Under the pieces are notes generated by a model. It saw only the letters and a program-made list of their open reading frames with translations. It ran no database searches and was not told the DNA's origin. From Thermoleophilia bacterium UBA2241 (GTDB lineage Bacteria > Actinomycetota > Thermoleophilia > UBA2241), in the NCBI GenBank assembly GCA_002347645.1, contig DDYF01000019.1:1-64000 (forward strand): a stretch of DNA of 64,000 bases. Reading direction: 5' to 3'. Every line of letters starts with the position of its first letter. Within the stretch, counting starts at the first letter, position 1. Positions 48,070 to 56,268 of the stretch are shown here, piece after piece. A program made the translations under genes and the position numbers.

Positions 48070-48789
48070 GTGGCCGCCGTCACGATCGAGTCGCTCAGTC
48101 TCGCCGCTGTCGGTCTGGCCTTCGTCGCCGGGCTGCTGTCGTTCCTCTCGCCCTGCGTCCTGCCGCTGCTCCCCGTCTACCTGTCGTACGTCTCTGGGGT
48201 CGGCGTCGACCGGCTGCAGGTCGCCAGGGGGAGGGTCGCCGGCCTCGCGCTGCTCTTCGTGGCCGGCTTCACCGTCGTGTTCGTGGTGCTGGGCGCGGGC
48301 GCCGGCGGGATCGGCCGGCTGCTCGTCGACTACCGTCGCGAGCTCACCGTCGCCGCCGGCATCTTCATCGCCGTGAGCGGCCTCATCGTCGCCGGCGCGA
48401 TCCGGCTGCCCGAGCGTGCCGTAGGGATCGCGCCGCGACCGGGGGGCGCCGGCGGCGCGTTCCTCACCGGCGCCGCGCTGGCCATCGGCTGGACCCCGTG
48501 CATCGGCTACGTGCTGGGCGCGATCCTCACCATGGCGGCGTCGAGCCAGAGCGCCCTCTCCGGATCGCTGCTGCTGCTCGTCTACTCGGCCGGCATGGGC
48601 GTGCCCTTCGTGCTCGCCGCCCTCGCCTTCGACTGGATGGCGGCGCGCCTGGACGTGGTCAAGCGCCACTACCGCGGCATCCGCGTCGTGTCCGGCGTCA
48701 TCCTGGTCGTGTTCGGCGTCCTCCTTGCCTTGGGCGTCGTCGACCGCGTAGCGAGCTCCTTGCCGGCCTTCGCGCCCGGCGGCCTCTGA
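48070..48789 (+). CDS. ccdA: CcdA/DsbD-type cytochrome c biogenesis protein
   Basis: A 239-residue six-helix membrane protein. The two redox cysteines occur in the family's motifs, LLSFLSPCVLPLLPVYLSYVSG in the first helix and FLTGAALAIGWTPCIGYVLG in the fourth. CcdA carries electrons from cytoplasmic thioredoxin to extracytoplasmic thioredoxin-like proteins, here the TlpA-like partner 12 bp upstream. GTG at 48070 is used. No cytochrome c synthesis (ResB/ResC) genes follow, so the pair may serve another thiol target. Confidence 0.92.
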   Translation: MAAVTIESLSLAAVGLAFVAGLLSFLSPCVLPLLPVYLSYVSGVGVDRLQVARGRVAGLALLFVAGFTVVFVVLGAGAGGIGRLLVDYRRELTVAAGIFIAVSGLIVAGAIRLPERAVGIAPRPGGAGGAFLTGAALAIGWTPCIGYVLGAILTMAASSQSALSGSLLLLVYSAGMGVPFVLAALAFDWMAARLDVVKRHYRGIRVVSGVILVVFGVLLALGVVDRVASSLPAFAPGGL

Positions 48790-48852
48790 GACTGGGCACG
48801 TCCACGCGCGTACGCCCGTCGCATGCCTGCGCCACCGGCGGGGCACAGCCGG

Positions 48853-48858
48853 TATCCT
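48853..48858 (+). promoter_or_regulatory. -10 element of a leaderless transcript
   Basis: TATCCT ends 7 nt before the ATG at 48866; no ribosome-binding site lies between. Confidence 0.45.
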
Positions 48859-48865
48859 TGCGTCC

Positions 48866-51841
48866 ATGACTCCTTCTCGGGGCATCCCCGCACCGACAGC
48901 GGTCGGGCTGGCCGTCGCGGCCTGCCTGCGGCGGCTCGTTGCCGGCAGCGTGTCCACCACGGCCGTCAGCCGGTGGCTGTATTCCACGGACGCCTCCGGC
49001 TACCGCGTCGTCCCCGAGGTCGTCCTCGTCGCGGGCGCGGTCGAGGATCTCGCCGCCGCGGCGACGGTGGCGGCGCAGCACGGTCTGCCGGTCACGGCGC
49101 GCGGCGCGGGGACGAGCCTTGCCGGCCAGGCCATCGGCCCGGGCCTCGTCATCGACTGCTTCAAGCTGGACCGGATCCTCAGCATCGACCCGGACCGCCG
49201 CCTGGCGCGAGTCGAGCCCGGGGTCATCCAGGCGTCGCTGAACGCCGTGGCAGCACCGTTCGGTCTCGAGTTCGGACCCGACACCTCGACGGTGGAGCAG
49301 GCCACGATCGCCGGCATGGTCGGCAACAACTCGTCGGGATCACGGTCGATCGTGTACGGCCAGTCAAAGGACAAGGTACGGCGCGCGGCCGTCGTGCTGA
49401 GCGGCGGCGAGGGCCTCGTCCTCGGCCGCGCCCCCGAGGCAAAGGGGCGCGGCAACGCAGGCGGCACGGGCACGACGTGGGAGGGGGCCGTGTGCGGCCC
49501 CGGCGCGGTGCGCGTCGTTGCCGGGCTTGCCGCGCTGCGCGAGCGCTGGGGCGCGACGATCGCCGCGCATCTCCCCGACGTCCCGCGGTGCACGTCGGGC
49601 TACAACCTGCGCGAGCTGCTCTTGCCGCGTCCGAATGTCGCCCGGTTGCTGGGCGGCTCCGAGGGCAGCCTCGCGCTGTTCGCGGAGCTGGAGGTGGAAC
49701 TCGACCGCCGGCCCGCCGTGCGTGCCGGCGCCGCGGCGACGTTCGCCTCGCTGCGCGCCGCGCTGGACGCGAACGTCGCCGTCCTCGCGACCAGGCCGTC
49801 GGCGGTCGAGCTGCTCGATCTCCCGCCGCTGCGCGCGGCACCCAAGCTGGCAGCGTACGGCCGGATGGCGCCGCTGCTCGGCGGCGACGAGCGGGCGATG
49901 CTGACGATCGAGTACCAGGGCGACGAGGACGAGGCGCGCGACGGACTCGCGCGCCTCGCGGCCGTCGCCCCCGACCTCGGCGCGGTCAAGATGGTGGAGC
50001 TGACCGACGCGGAAGCGCTCGCCGAGGCCGGCGCGCTGCGCCGGGCGGCGTTGCCGCTGTTGATGGGCGCGCCCGGCGCCGAGCGCCCGGCCTCGTTCGT
50101 CGAGGACACGGCGGTCGCGCCAGAGCGCCTCGCGTCGTTCGTGGCCGACTTCCAGCGCGTGATCGAGGGATACGGCGCGCGCGCGTCCTTCACCGGGCAT
50201 GCGTCGGCCGGCTGTCTGCACGTGCGCCCGTTGCTCGACCTGAAGAGCGCGTCTGGCGTGGCACGCATGGACGCGCTGGCGCACGATGTCGGGCGTCTCG
50301 TCCGCGAGTACCACGGCGTGATCTCCGGCGAGCATGGATGCGGGAGGTCGCGCTCGTGGTTCCTGCCCGAGCTGTTCGGCACCGACGTGATGGCGGCGTT
50401 CGGGGACCTTAAGGAGGTCTTCGACCCGGACGGGCTGTTCGCCCCCGGCATCATCCTCGGCGGGGGCGGGGTCACGGAGCACCTGCGCTTCGGGGCCGAG
50501 TACCGCACCTCCGGCGCGTGGCGCCCCCGGCTGTCGTACGCGGCCGAAGGGGGCTTGGACCTCGCCATCGAGCGCTGCTTCGGCGCGGGCCAGTGCAAGA
50601 AGCTCACCGGGACCATGTGCCCGCCCGCGGCCGCGAGCCGGGACGAGGCGCTCAGCACCCGGGCGCGCGCGAACGTGCTGCAGGGGATCCTCTGTGGCGC
50701 GTTGCCGTTCGACGGGCCGGGGGGCGCCGAGTTGCGCGACGTGCTCGGCTCCTGCGTCGCCTGCAAAGCTTGTAAGAACGAATGCCCGGCGGGGGTCGAT
50801 ATGGCGGCCCTCAAGGTCGAGTGGCTGGCCGAGTTGCGGGCGCATGAAGGCGTGCCGGCACTGGCGCGCGCGATCGGCGACTTCCGCCGCCTCGCGCGCC
50901 TCGCCACCTCGGTCGCTCCCGTCGCCAACGCCCTCGGCGGCTCACGCGCCGCGCGGCTGGTCGCCGGCCGCGCCGGCGTCGCCGCGGAGCGACCGCTTCC
51001 CTCGTTCGCGACGACGCGGTTCAGCCGGGCGGCGGCGGACGACCCGTCCCCCGACGTCGTCGTCTTCGCGGACTGCTTCGTCGAGTACCAGGAACCGGGG
51101 GTCGGTCACGCGCTGCTCGCCCTCCTGAGGGCGGCCGGTCGCCGGGTCGCCGTGGTCGATGCCGGGTGCTGCGGCCGCACGGCGCTGTCGACCGGGCAGA
51201 TCGACCGGGCGCGGCGCGCGGCCGGCGCGGCGCTCGCCGCTTTGGCGCCGCACGCCGCGTCGGGCCGCGCCGTCGCCTTCATCGAGCCCAGTTGCTACTC
51301 GATGGTCGTCGACGACTGGGCGCGCCTGCTCGACGGCGACGAGCGCGTGGCGCTCGTCGCCGGGGCGGCGCGGCTCGGGCAGGCGATCGTGGCCGAGGAC
51401 GCCGCCGCCGGGCGTCTGCACTTCGTCGGCGGCGGCCGCGCCGTGCTGCATCCGCATTGCCACGAGCGCGCCGTCGCCGGGATCGAGGCCGGCGTTCTGG
51501 CGCTTCGCGCCGTGCCGGGCCTCGACCTCGAGGTCCTCGACGCCGGATGCTGCGGCATGTCGGGCGTCTTCGGCTACGAGGTGGAGCACTACGCGACCAG
51601 CGTCGCCATCGCGGAGCGCGCCCTGCTGCCCGCGGTGCGCGCCGAGCCGCCGGACACCGTCCTGCTGGCCACGGGGACCTCGTGCAGGACGCAGATCCGC
51701 GACCTCTCGGGCCGCGTGGCCGTCCACCCCTTCGAGTTCCTGCACGCGCGCCTGCTGCCGTCCGGGGGTGCTGCCGTGGGGGCGAGCCAGACGGTCGGGC
51801 TCGCGGGGGAAGGACGACATGGCCGCGCGCGGAAGGACTAG
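48866..51841 (+). CDS. FAD-linked oxidase/Fe-S oxidoreductase fusion (YdiJ-like)
   Basis: A 991-residue three-part enzyme. An N-terminal FAD-binding domain (about 45-190; RGAGTSLAGQAIGPG, GNNSSGSRSIVYG) joins a FAD-oxidase C domain (to about 540; HASAGCLHVRP, EHGCGRSRSW). Two cysteine groups for Fe-S clusters follow (CFGAGQCKKLTGTMCPP near 569, CVACKACKNECP near 628). Last are two CCG domains (DAGCCGRT near 766, DAGCCGMSG near 893). This is the layout of D-2-hydroxyglutarate or D-lactate dehydrogenases of the YdiJ class. It probably oxidises a 2-hydroxy acid and passes electrons to quinone or a flavoprotein. A link to the activase-type 2-hydroxyacyl chemistry elsewhere in the window is only conjecture. 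Confidence 0.9.
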   Translation: MTPSRGIPAPTAVGLAVAACLRRLVAGSVSTTAVSRWLYSTDASGYRVVPEVVLVAGAVEDLAAAATVAAQHGLPVTARGAGTSLAGQAIGPGLVIDCFKLDRILSIDPDRRLARVEPGVIQASLNAVAAPFGLEFGPDTSTVEQATIAGMVGNNSSGSRSIVYGQSKDKVRRAAVVLSGGEGLVLGRAPEAKGRGNAGGTGTTWEGAVCGPGAVRVVAGLAALRERWGATIAAHLPDVPRCTSGYNLRELLLPRPNVARLLGGSEGSLALFAELEVELDRRPAVRAGAAATFASLRAALDANVAVLATRPSAVELLDLPPLRAAPKLAAYGRMAPLLGGDERAMLTIEYQGDEDEARDGLARLAAVAPDLGAVKMVELTDAEALAEAGALRRAALPLLMGAPGAERPASFVEDTAVAPERLASFVADFQRVIEGYGARASFTGHASAGCLHVRPLLDLKSASGVARMDALAHDVGRLVREYHGVISGEHGCGRSRSWFLPELFGTDVMAAFGDLKEVFDPDGLFAPGIILGGGGVTEHLRFGAEYRTSGAWRPRLSYAAEGGLDLAIERCFGAGQCKKLTGTMCPPAAASRDEALSTRARANVLQGILCGALPFDGPGGAELRDVLGSCVACKACKNECPAGVDMAALKVEWLAELRAHEGVPALARAIGDFRRLARLATSVAPVANALGGSRAARLVAGRAGVAAERPLPSFATTRFSRAAADDPSPDVVVFADCFVEYQEPGVGHALLALLRAAGRRVAVVDAGCCGRTALSTGQIDRARRAAGAALAALAPHAASGRAVAFIEPSCYSMVVDDWARLLDGDERVALVAGAARLGQAIVAEDAAAGRLHFVGGGRAVLHPHCHERAVAGIEAGVLALRAVPGLDLEVLDAGCCGMSGVFGYEVEHYATSVAIAERALLPAVRAEPPDTVLLATGTSCRTQIRDLSGRVAVHPFEFLHARLLPSGGAAVGASQTVGLAGEGRHGRARKD

Positions 51842-51843
51842 GC

Positions 51844-52032
51844 GTGTCTGGGACCGACCTTCTCATCTGGATCGCCGGCGTCGCGGGCGTGGCCGCCTTC
51901 GCCTTCGGCTTCGGCAGCCTGTTGGCGAGCGGCATACGGGGACGGCGCCCGCTCGACATCGTGCTCGGCATCGGTGTCGCCGCGCTCGCCGTCTGGCTGC
52001 TCGTCACGTACGGCGACCGCCTGTTGCGCTAA
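51844..52032 (+). CDS. Small two-helix membrane protein
   Basis: A 62-residue protein with two transmembrane helices (about 6-28, LLIWIAGVAGVAAFAFGFGSLLA, and 38-56, LDIVLGIGVAALAVWLLVTYG) joined by a short basic loop. The GTG at 51844 comes 2 nt after the stop codon of the large oxidoreductase gene, so translational coupling is likely. It could anchor that enzyme to the membrane or pass electrons nearby, but it has no redox residues. I do not recognise the family. Confidence 0.6.
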   Translation: MSGTDLLIWIAGVAGVAAFAFGFGSLLASGIRGRRPLDIVLGIGVAALAVWLLVTYGDRLLR

Positions 52033-52110
52033 GGCGTTCCGCCTCCCGTGCCGATATCGAGGTCGCGCCGGCGTTTGTGCCGCGCGACGGATGAGGTAGA
52101 AGTAGGAGCG

Positions 52111-52698
52111 ATGAACGGACGCCGCATCCTCGTCATCGACGACGAGCCCGACTTGCGCAAGATCCTTGCCGACACCCTCACGTCCCACGGCTATGTCGTG
52201 GAGACCGCGGAGAACGGCGTCGAGGGGTTGCGCAAGGGCGCCCTCTTCCTTCCCGACCTCGTCCTCCTCGACATCATGATGCCCGAGATGGACGGGTTCA
52301 GCGTCTACGACCGGCTTCGCGAGCGTCCGGCCGGCCTGACGTGTCCCATCATCTTCCTGACCGCACGCCGCGAGATCGCCGACAAGCTCCACGGCTTCGA
52401 GCAGGGGGCGGTCGACTACATCACCAAGCCCTTCCACATGAAGGAGCTGCTCGCCCGGGTCAAGGTGCACCTCGGCGAGGCGCAGCCGCCGAAGGGCGAC
52501 GTATCCAATCCCATGACCGACCGCGAGCTCGAGGTGGTGCGGCTGCTGGCCAGCGGCAGGACGTACAAACAGGTGGCCCGGGCCCTTGACCTCTCACAGA
52601 GCACCGTGCGCAACCACCTGCACAACGTCTACCGCAAGCTCGACGTGGTGGACCGCGCGCAGGCTGTGATCATCAGCCGCGAGAACGGCTGGATCTAG
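52111..52698 (+). CDS. Response regulator with LuxR-type DNA-binding domain
   Basis: A 195-residue NarL/FixJ-type regulator. The receiver (1-120) has ILVIDDEPD, phosphoacceptor Asp in LVLLDIMMPEMDGF, Thr in IFLTARRE and Lys in YITKPFHMKELL. After a short linker a LuxR helix-turn-helix follows (LTDRELEVVRLLASGRTYKQVARALDLSQSTVRNHLHNVYRKL-type, residues 135-190). The receiver's alpha5 region looks OmpR-like while the output is LuxR-like. ATG at 52111 has TAGGAG 4 nt upstream. No kinase is adjacent. Confidence 0.9.
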   Translation: MNGRRILVIDDEPDLRKILADTLTSHGYVVETAENGVEGLRKGALFLPDLVLLDIMMPEMDGFSVYDRLRERPAGLTCPIIFLTARREIADKLHGFEQGAVDYITKPFHMKELLARVKVHLGEAQPPKGDVSNPMTDRELEVVRLLASGRTYKQVARALDLSQSTVRNHLHNVYRKLDVVDRAQAVIISRENGWI

Positions 52699-52705
52699 GC
52701 GAGAC

Positions 52706-52721
52706 GGCTCGGGGCCGAGCC
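52706..52721. terminator. Short GC hairpin between convergent genes
   Basis: GGCTCGG (52706-52712), GG, CCGAGCC (52715-52721), eight bases after the response regulator stop codon. Confidence 0.45.
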
Positions 52722-52747
52722 TGAGGTGCGACGCACCGGGCCGGAGC

Positions 52748-53008
52748 TCACGACGCCGACACCGGCATGTCGGGCAGCGACCACACCACGTCTCCGGCCC
52801 GCCGTTCGCCGCGCCGCCGGTCGCTGAGGGGGCTCGGCCCGCAGACGTAGCGATCGCGCCGCCGCCGATCGCCGACTCGACGGTCGACCACCACGAGCAC
52901 GTCGTCGCGGCCCGCGTAGCGCTCCTGCAACCTGGCGAAGAAGAACGCCTCGAGGGGCCGGGGGACGACGATGATCTTGCGGTGGGTCGTCTCGGGGGCC
53001 TGCGTCAT
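52748..53008 (-). CDS. Hypothetical small basic protein
   Basis: An 86-residue protein. It begins with a strand-helix unit (RKIIVVPRPLEAFFFARLQERYAGRDDVLVVVDRR-like) and continues with repeated Arg-rich words (DRRVGDRRRRDRY, DRRRGERRAGD) and a short acidic/hydrophobic end. ATG at 53008 has GAGGAGGAG at good spacing, strong support for expression. The DRRxGxRR repeats resemble tails seen on short actinobacterial proteins of unknown role and might bind nucleic acid. No neighbour explains it. Confidence 0.55.
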   Translation of the reverse strand: MTQAPETTHRKIIVVPRPLEAFFFARLQERYAGRDDVLVVVDRRVGDRRRRDRYVCGPSPLSDRRRGERRAGDVVWSLPDMPVSAS

Positions 53009-53061
53009 GACTCCTCCTCGAACACCTGGATGATACCGCGCGGCGTGCCTGCTGATTCGGC

Positions 53062-53087
53062 GCCGGCAGCCTCTTCTCCTTGCCGGC
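53062..53087. repeat. 7-bp inverted repeat
   Basis: GCCGGCA (53062-53068) and TGCCGGC (53081-53087) around a C/T-rich 12-nt loop, next to the much longer hairpin at 53093-53144. Confidence 0.5.
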
Positions 53088-53092
53088 AGGAT

Positions 53093-53144
53093 GGGCGCGC
53101 CGGAATGGTGTCGTCAGAACGGGCGACACCATTCCGGCGCGCCC
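53093..53144. terminator. 21-bp perfect inverted repeat after the MFS gene
   Basis: Arms 53093-53113 and 53124-53144 are exact complements (start GGGCGCGCCGGAATGG, end CCATTCCGGCGCGCCC) around a 10-nt loop; one further A-T pair extends it. It lies 31 bp beyond the stop codon of the efflux gene and probably ends that transcript. The arm contains non-GC positions (AATGGTGT) and so is not simple GC bias. Confidence 0.6.
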
Positions 53145-53175
53145 ACGCCGTCGACGCAGGCCGACCCGGGGCTGC

Positions 53176-54822
53176 TCAGATGCCGGTCTCGCCGCCCTCG
53201 CGCGCGTCGTCCACTTGGACGTGGCTGCGGAGCAGAAGCGCGCAGAGACCGCCGACCATGCAGAACCCGACCCCGACGACGAAGGTCGTGGCGATCGCCT
53301 CGGTGAACCAGCCCCGGAACAAAGCCGCCATCATCGCGCGCGCCGTGTCGGGCATGCCCTCGCCGCCCTGCGGCATCGTCATGCCCATGCCGCCCTCGCC
53401 GAGCGCGTCGATGACGGCCCGCTTCGCCGTCTGCGGCATGTCCTCGAGGCGCTCGATGCCCGCCGTGACGTTGGCGATGATGCGGTTCTGCAGGACGGCG
53501 CCCAGGATCGCGATGCCCATGAGGCTCCCGACCTGACGCATCGTGGAGAGAACGCCGGAGGCGTTGCCGACGCGGTCGAGGGGCGCCGTGGCCATCACGG
53601 CCGAGGTGACGGGCGCGACGCCGAGGCCGATCCCGATGCCCGCGACGACGAAGGGGAAGAGGAGCTCCAGGGACGTCGTGTCGGGCGTGATCTTCTCGTG
53701 GAACGGCGTGAGGCCGGCCATCCAGGCGATGCCGAAGCCGAGGAGGAACATGCCCGCGGCGACGATCCACCTGCTGCCCAGGCGGTCGCTCAGCCAACCG
53801 GCGGCCGGCGCGGCGAAGATGATGACCACCGACATCGGGCTCATGACGAGGCCCGCCTTGAGGGCACTGAACCCAAGGACCGTCTGCAGGAAGATGGGGA
53901 CGGTGAAGAACACGCCCATCATGGCCGCGCTCAGGAGGAGGCCCGTGACGTTGCCGGCGAGGAAGTTGATGTGCCGGAAGAGCGAGAAGTCGATGAGCGG
54001 CTGATGGACGCGGCGCTCGCGGGCGTAGAACAGCGCCAGTCCCACGACGGTCGCGGCGAACAGCCCCATGATGGCGGTCGAACCCCACCCGTAGTTCTGC
54101 CCTTCGACGAGGGCGAAGGTCAGGCAGAAGAGGCTGGCGGTGACCAGGCCCACGCCGGGCAGGTCGAGCGTCTCGACCGCCGTCGGGTTCTTCGACTCGG
54201 GGACGATGCGCAGCGTCAGCAGCACGCCGATCACGCCGATCGGGATGTTGACGAGGAAGATCCAGCGCCAGCTCGCGGCGTCGACGATCAGGCCGCCGAG
54301 GCTCGGGCCGATGGCCGTGGCGAGGCCCGAGACCCCGCCCCACACGCCCATCGCGGCGCCGCGCCTGCCCGGGGGAAAGACGGCGGCGACGATGCTGAGC
54401 GTCGCGGGCATCATCGCCGCTCCACCCAGCCCCTGGACCACGCGGAAGGCGATGAGCCACCCCGTGCCGGGAGCGAGGCCGCAGGCCAGTGACGCCACGG
54501 TGAACAGGGTCATGCCGCTCATGAACAGCAGGCGCCGCCCGTAGAGGTCGCCCAGTCTGCCCAGGGTGACGAGGGTGACGGCGAACATGAGCACGTAGGC
54601 GTTCATGACCCACTCGACGTCGCTGAGGCTGGCCTCGAAGGAGTCCATGAGCTGTGGCAGGGCGATGTTCACGATCGTGCCGTCGAGCAGGATCATGAAG
54701 AGGCCGAGGCACAAGACGGCCAGGATCGCCCAGGGGTTGCGGCCGGCGCTCGCGCCGTCCGAGGCGACGCCGGGCCCTGCGGCTCTGGCGCCGTCGGGCA
54801 CGCCCGGCCCGCGGGCGCTCAC
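53176..54822 (-). CDS. MFS drug efflux transporter, EmrB/QacA (DHA2) family
   Basis: A 548-residue 14-helix transporter. Motifs: first helix with LCLGLFMILLDGTIVNIALP (DHA2 motif D1), LGRLGDLYGRRLLF (motif A), RVVQGLGGAAMMPATLS (motif B) and GPSLGGLIVDAASWRWIFLVNIPIG (motif C and the WRWIF hallmark). It should expel hydrophobic toxins in exchange for protons. The extra Met/Gly-rich loop near the end (GEGGMGMTMPQGGEGM) is unusual. GTG at 54822 overlaps the marR stop as GTGA, so translation is coupled to the repressor gene. Confidence 0.93.
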   Translation of the reverse strand: MSARGPGVPDGARAAGPGVASDGASAGRNPWAILAVLCLGLFMILLDGTIVNIALPQLMDSFEASLSDVEWVMNAYVLMFAVTLVTLGRLGDLYGRRLLFMSGMTLFTVASLACGLAPGTGWLIAFRVVQGLGGAAMMPATLSIVAAVFPPGRRGAAMGVWGGVSGLATAIGPSLGGLIVDAASWRWIFLVNIPIGVIGVLLTLRIVPESKNPTAVETLDLPGVGLVTASLFCLTFALVEGQNYGWGSTAIMGLFAATVVGLALFYARERRVHQPLIDFSLFRHINFLAGNVTGLLLSAAMMGVFFTVPIFLQTVLGFSALKAGLVMSPMSVVIIFAAPAAGWLSDRLGSRWIVAAGMFLLGFGIAWMAGLTPFHEKITPDTTSLELLFPFVVAGIGIGLGVAPVTSAVMATAPLDRVGNASGVLSTMRQVGSLMGIAILGAVLQNRIIANVTAGIERLEDMPQTAKRAVIDALGEGGMGMTMPQGGEGMPDTARAMMAALFRGWFTEAIATTFVVGVGFCMVGGLCALLLRSHVQVDDAREGGETGI

Positions 54823-55319
54823 GCGGCGCCCTCTTCGGTCTGCGCCGTCGTCCCGGCGGCGAGCGTGCGCAGGAAGGACACGAGCGCGTCGGGATCGAGG
54901 CCCGGATGAAGCGCGAGCGCGGCGGCGATGCGCGCGCGCCAGGCGTCGCGCGCCCGATCCGCGTAGGCGCGCGCCCAAGGCGCGAGCCGGACGCGTACCA
55001 CGCGGCGGTCGGCAGGGTCGCCGTCGCGCACGGCGACGCCCTTCTCGACCAGGCGCTCGACCATCTCCGTCGCCGCTGCCCGGCTGATGTGCAGGCCCGC
55101 GGCGACGTCGCCCATGGTGCGCGGCTCGCCGGCGGCGAGGCACAAGACGGCGCGCATCTGGCGCGCCGTCAGTCGCTCGCCCGGCGCACGCCGCGCCGGC
55201 GGCCGCTCGTCGGGTGCGCGCCCGGCGGCGTCGTGCGGCCCCGACTCGAACATGGCGACCGCGATCTGGGGAAGGAGGCTGGCCAGGGCTGTCGTCGGAT
55301 CAGAGGTCGGCTGCGGCAT
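54819..55319 (-). CDS. MarR family transcriptional regulator
   Basis: A 166-residue winged-helix repressor. After a Pro/Arg-rich N terminus comes LTARQMRAVLCLAAGEPRTMGDVAAGLHISRAAATEMVERLVEKGVAVRDGDPADRRVVRVRL-type MarR core (helix-turn-helix, then the DxRDRR-like wing DPADRRVVRV). A C-terminal dimerisation helix follows. It overlaps the efflux gene by 4 bp and so controls it directly, with two short dyads upstream as likely binding sites. ATG at 55319 follows TAGGAG. The ligand is probably a phenolic or drug-like molecule exported by the pump. Confidence 0.92.
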   Translation of the reverse strand: MPQPTSDPTTALASLLPQIAVAMFESGPHDAAGRAPDERPPARRAPGERLTARQMRAVLCLAAGEPRTMGDVAAGLHISRAAATEMVERLVEKGVAVRDGDPADRRVVRVRLAPWARAYADRARDAWRARIAAALALHPGLDPDALVSFLRTLAAGTTAQTEEGAA

Positions 55320-55328
55320 GCGGATGGC

Positions 55329-55343
55329 TCCTAATGCTTAGGA
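55329..55343. promoter_or_regulatory. Probable MarR operator
   Basis: TCCTAA (55329-55334), TGC, TTAGGA (55338-55343) is a perfect dyad 10 bp upstream of the marR start. It also contains the marR ribosome-binding sequence on the minus strand and touches a TATCCT -10 word (55345-55340). Confidence 0.6.
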
Positions 55344-55353
55344 TAGCGAATCG

Positions 55354-55366
55354 TACGGCTACCGTA
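55354..55366. promoter_or_regulatory. Second short dyad upstream of marR
   Basis: TACGG (55354-55358), CTA, CCGTA (55362-55366). It is perfect but short; it could be an upstream repressor or activator site in the promoter region. Confidence 0.4.
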
Positions 55367-55462
55367 TCATGTACCTGGGGACGGTCCTACCGCGCCGCGC
55401 GGTCCTGCTCTGATCGGGGTGACCGTCGTCCTCTCCGTGCTCACGGTGGTGCGCGCGTTGTC

Positions 55463-55468
55463 TACAAT
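55463..55468 (+). promoter_or_regulatory. -10 element upstream of the rhomboid operon
   Basis: TACAAT is a five-of-six match. A poor -35 lies about 17 bp upstream. The transcript would have a leader of roughly 110 nt before the GTG at 55588. Confidence 0.45.
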
Positions 55469-55587
55469 CGGTGCGCCGGCCACGTGAACGTGACGTCCAG
55501 GAGGCGCTGCGTGATTGCTGCCATCGACGGTACCGCCCGCTCCGTCCCGCCGTGGGACGGCGCCGTTGCGGTGCCGCAAGGCGTCCC

Positions 55588-56268
55588 GTGATCCCGCTGC
55601 GCGACGAGAACCCGACGGGGCGCTTCCCGGTCGCCACCGCCGTGCTCATCGGCATCAACGTGGCCGTCTTCGTCTTCCAGCTGACCTTGCCGCGGGCCGG
55701 CCTCACCCTGGACGGCTTCTTCAGCCGCGCCGGTCTCGTCCCGTACGAGCTCGCCAATCGCATCGACATCCCGCCTTCGGACCTCGTCCCGTGGTGGGCG
55801 ACGCCGTTCACGAGCATGTTCATGCACGGCGGCTGGCTGCACATCGTCTTCAACATGCTGTACTTGTGGATCTTCGGCGACAATGTGGAGCACCTCCTCG
55901 GACGCGCCCGGTTCGTCGCCTTCTACCTGGTGTGCGGCCTAGCCGCCGCGTTTACTCAGGTCGTCGTCGACGTCGGCTCCACGACGCCGGTCATCGGTGC
56001 CAGCGGCGCCGTCGCCGGCGTCCTCGGCGCCTACATCGTGCGCTGGCCACGAGCGCGCGTGACGACGCTCGTCATCCTCGGCATCTTCTTCCCCCTCGTG
56101 GAGTTGCCGGCCTGGATCCTGCTCGGCATCTGGTTCGTGCTGCAGGCCGCGGAGGGACTGCTCTCGCTCGGCGCCGCGGCCGGTGTGGCATACTTCGCAC
56201 ACATCGGGGGCTTCGTCGCGGGCATGCTGGGGATATGGGTCTTCGCCGCGATCAGGATGAGGCGATGA
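55588..56268 (+). CDS. Rhomboid family intramembrane serine protease
   Basis: A 226-residue protein with six to seven helices. The catalytic dyad is visible: Ser in PVIGASGAVAGVLGAY (GASG motif) and His in YFAHIGGFVAGMLG. The oxyanion Asn/His region appears in FMHGGWLHIVFNMLYLWIFG with the conserved HxxxN spacing. It cleaves transmembrane helices of substrate proteins. GTG at 55588 starts the usual cytoplasmic leader IPLRDENPTG; ribosome-site support is weak (AAGG). It is the first gene of a tightly overlapping three-gene operon. Confidence 0.92.
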   Translation: MIPLRDENPTGRFPVATAVLIGINVAVFVFQLTLPRAGLTLDGFFSRAGLVPYELANRIDIPPSDLVPWWATPFTSMFMHGGWLHIVFNMLYLWIFGDNVEHLLGRARFVAFYLVCGLAAAFTQVVVDVGSTTPVIGASGAVAGVLGAYIVRWPRARVTTLVILGIFFPLVELPAWILLGIWFVLQAAEGLLSLGAAAGVAYFAHIGGFVAGMLGIWVFAAIRMRR

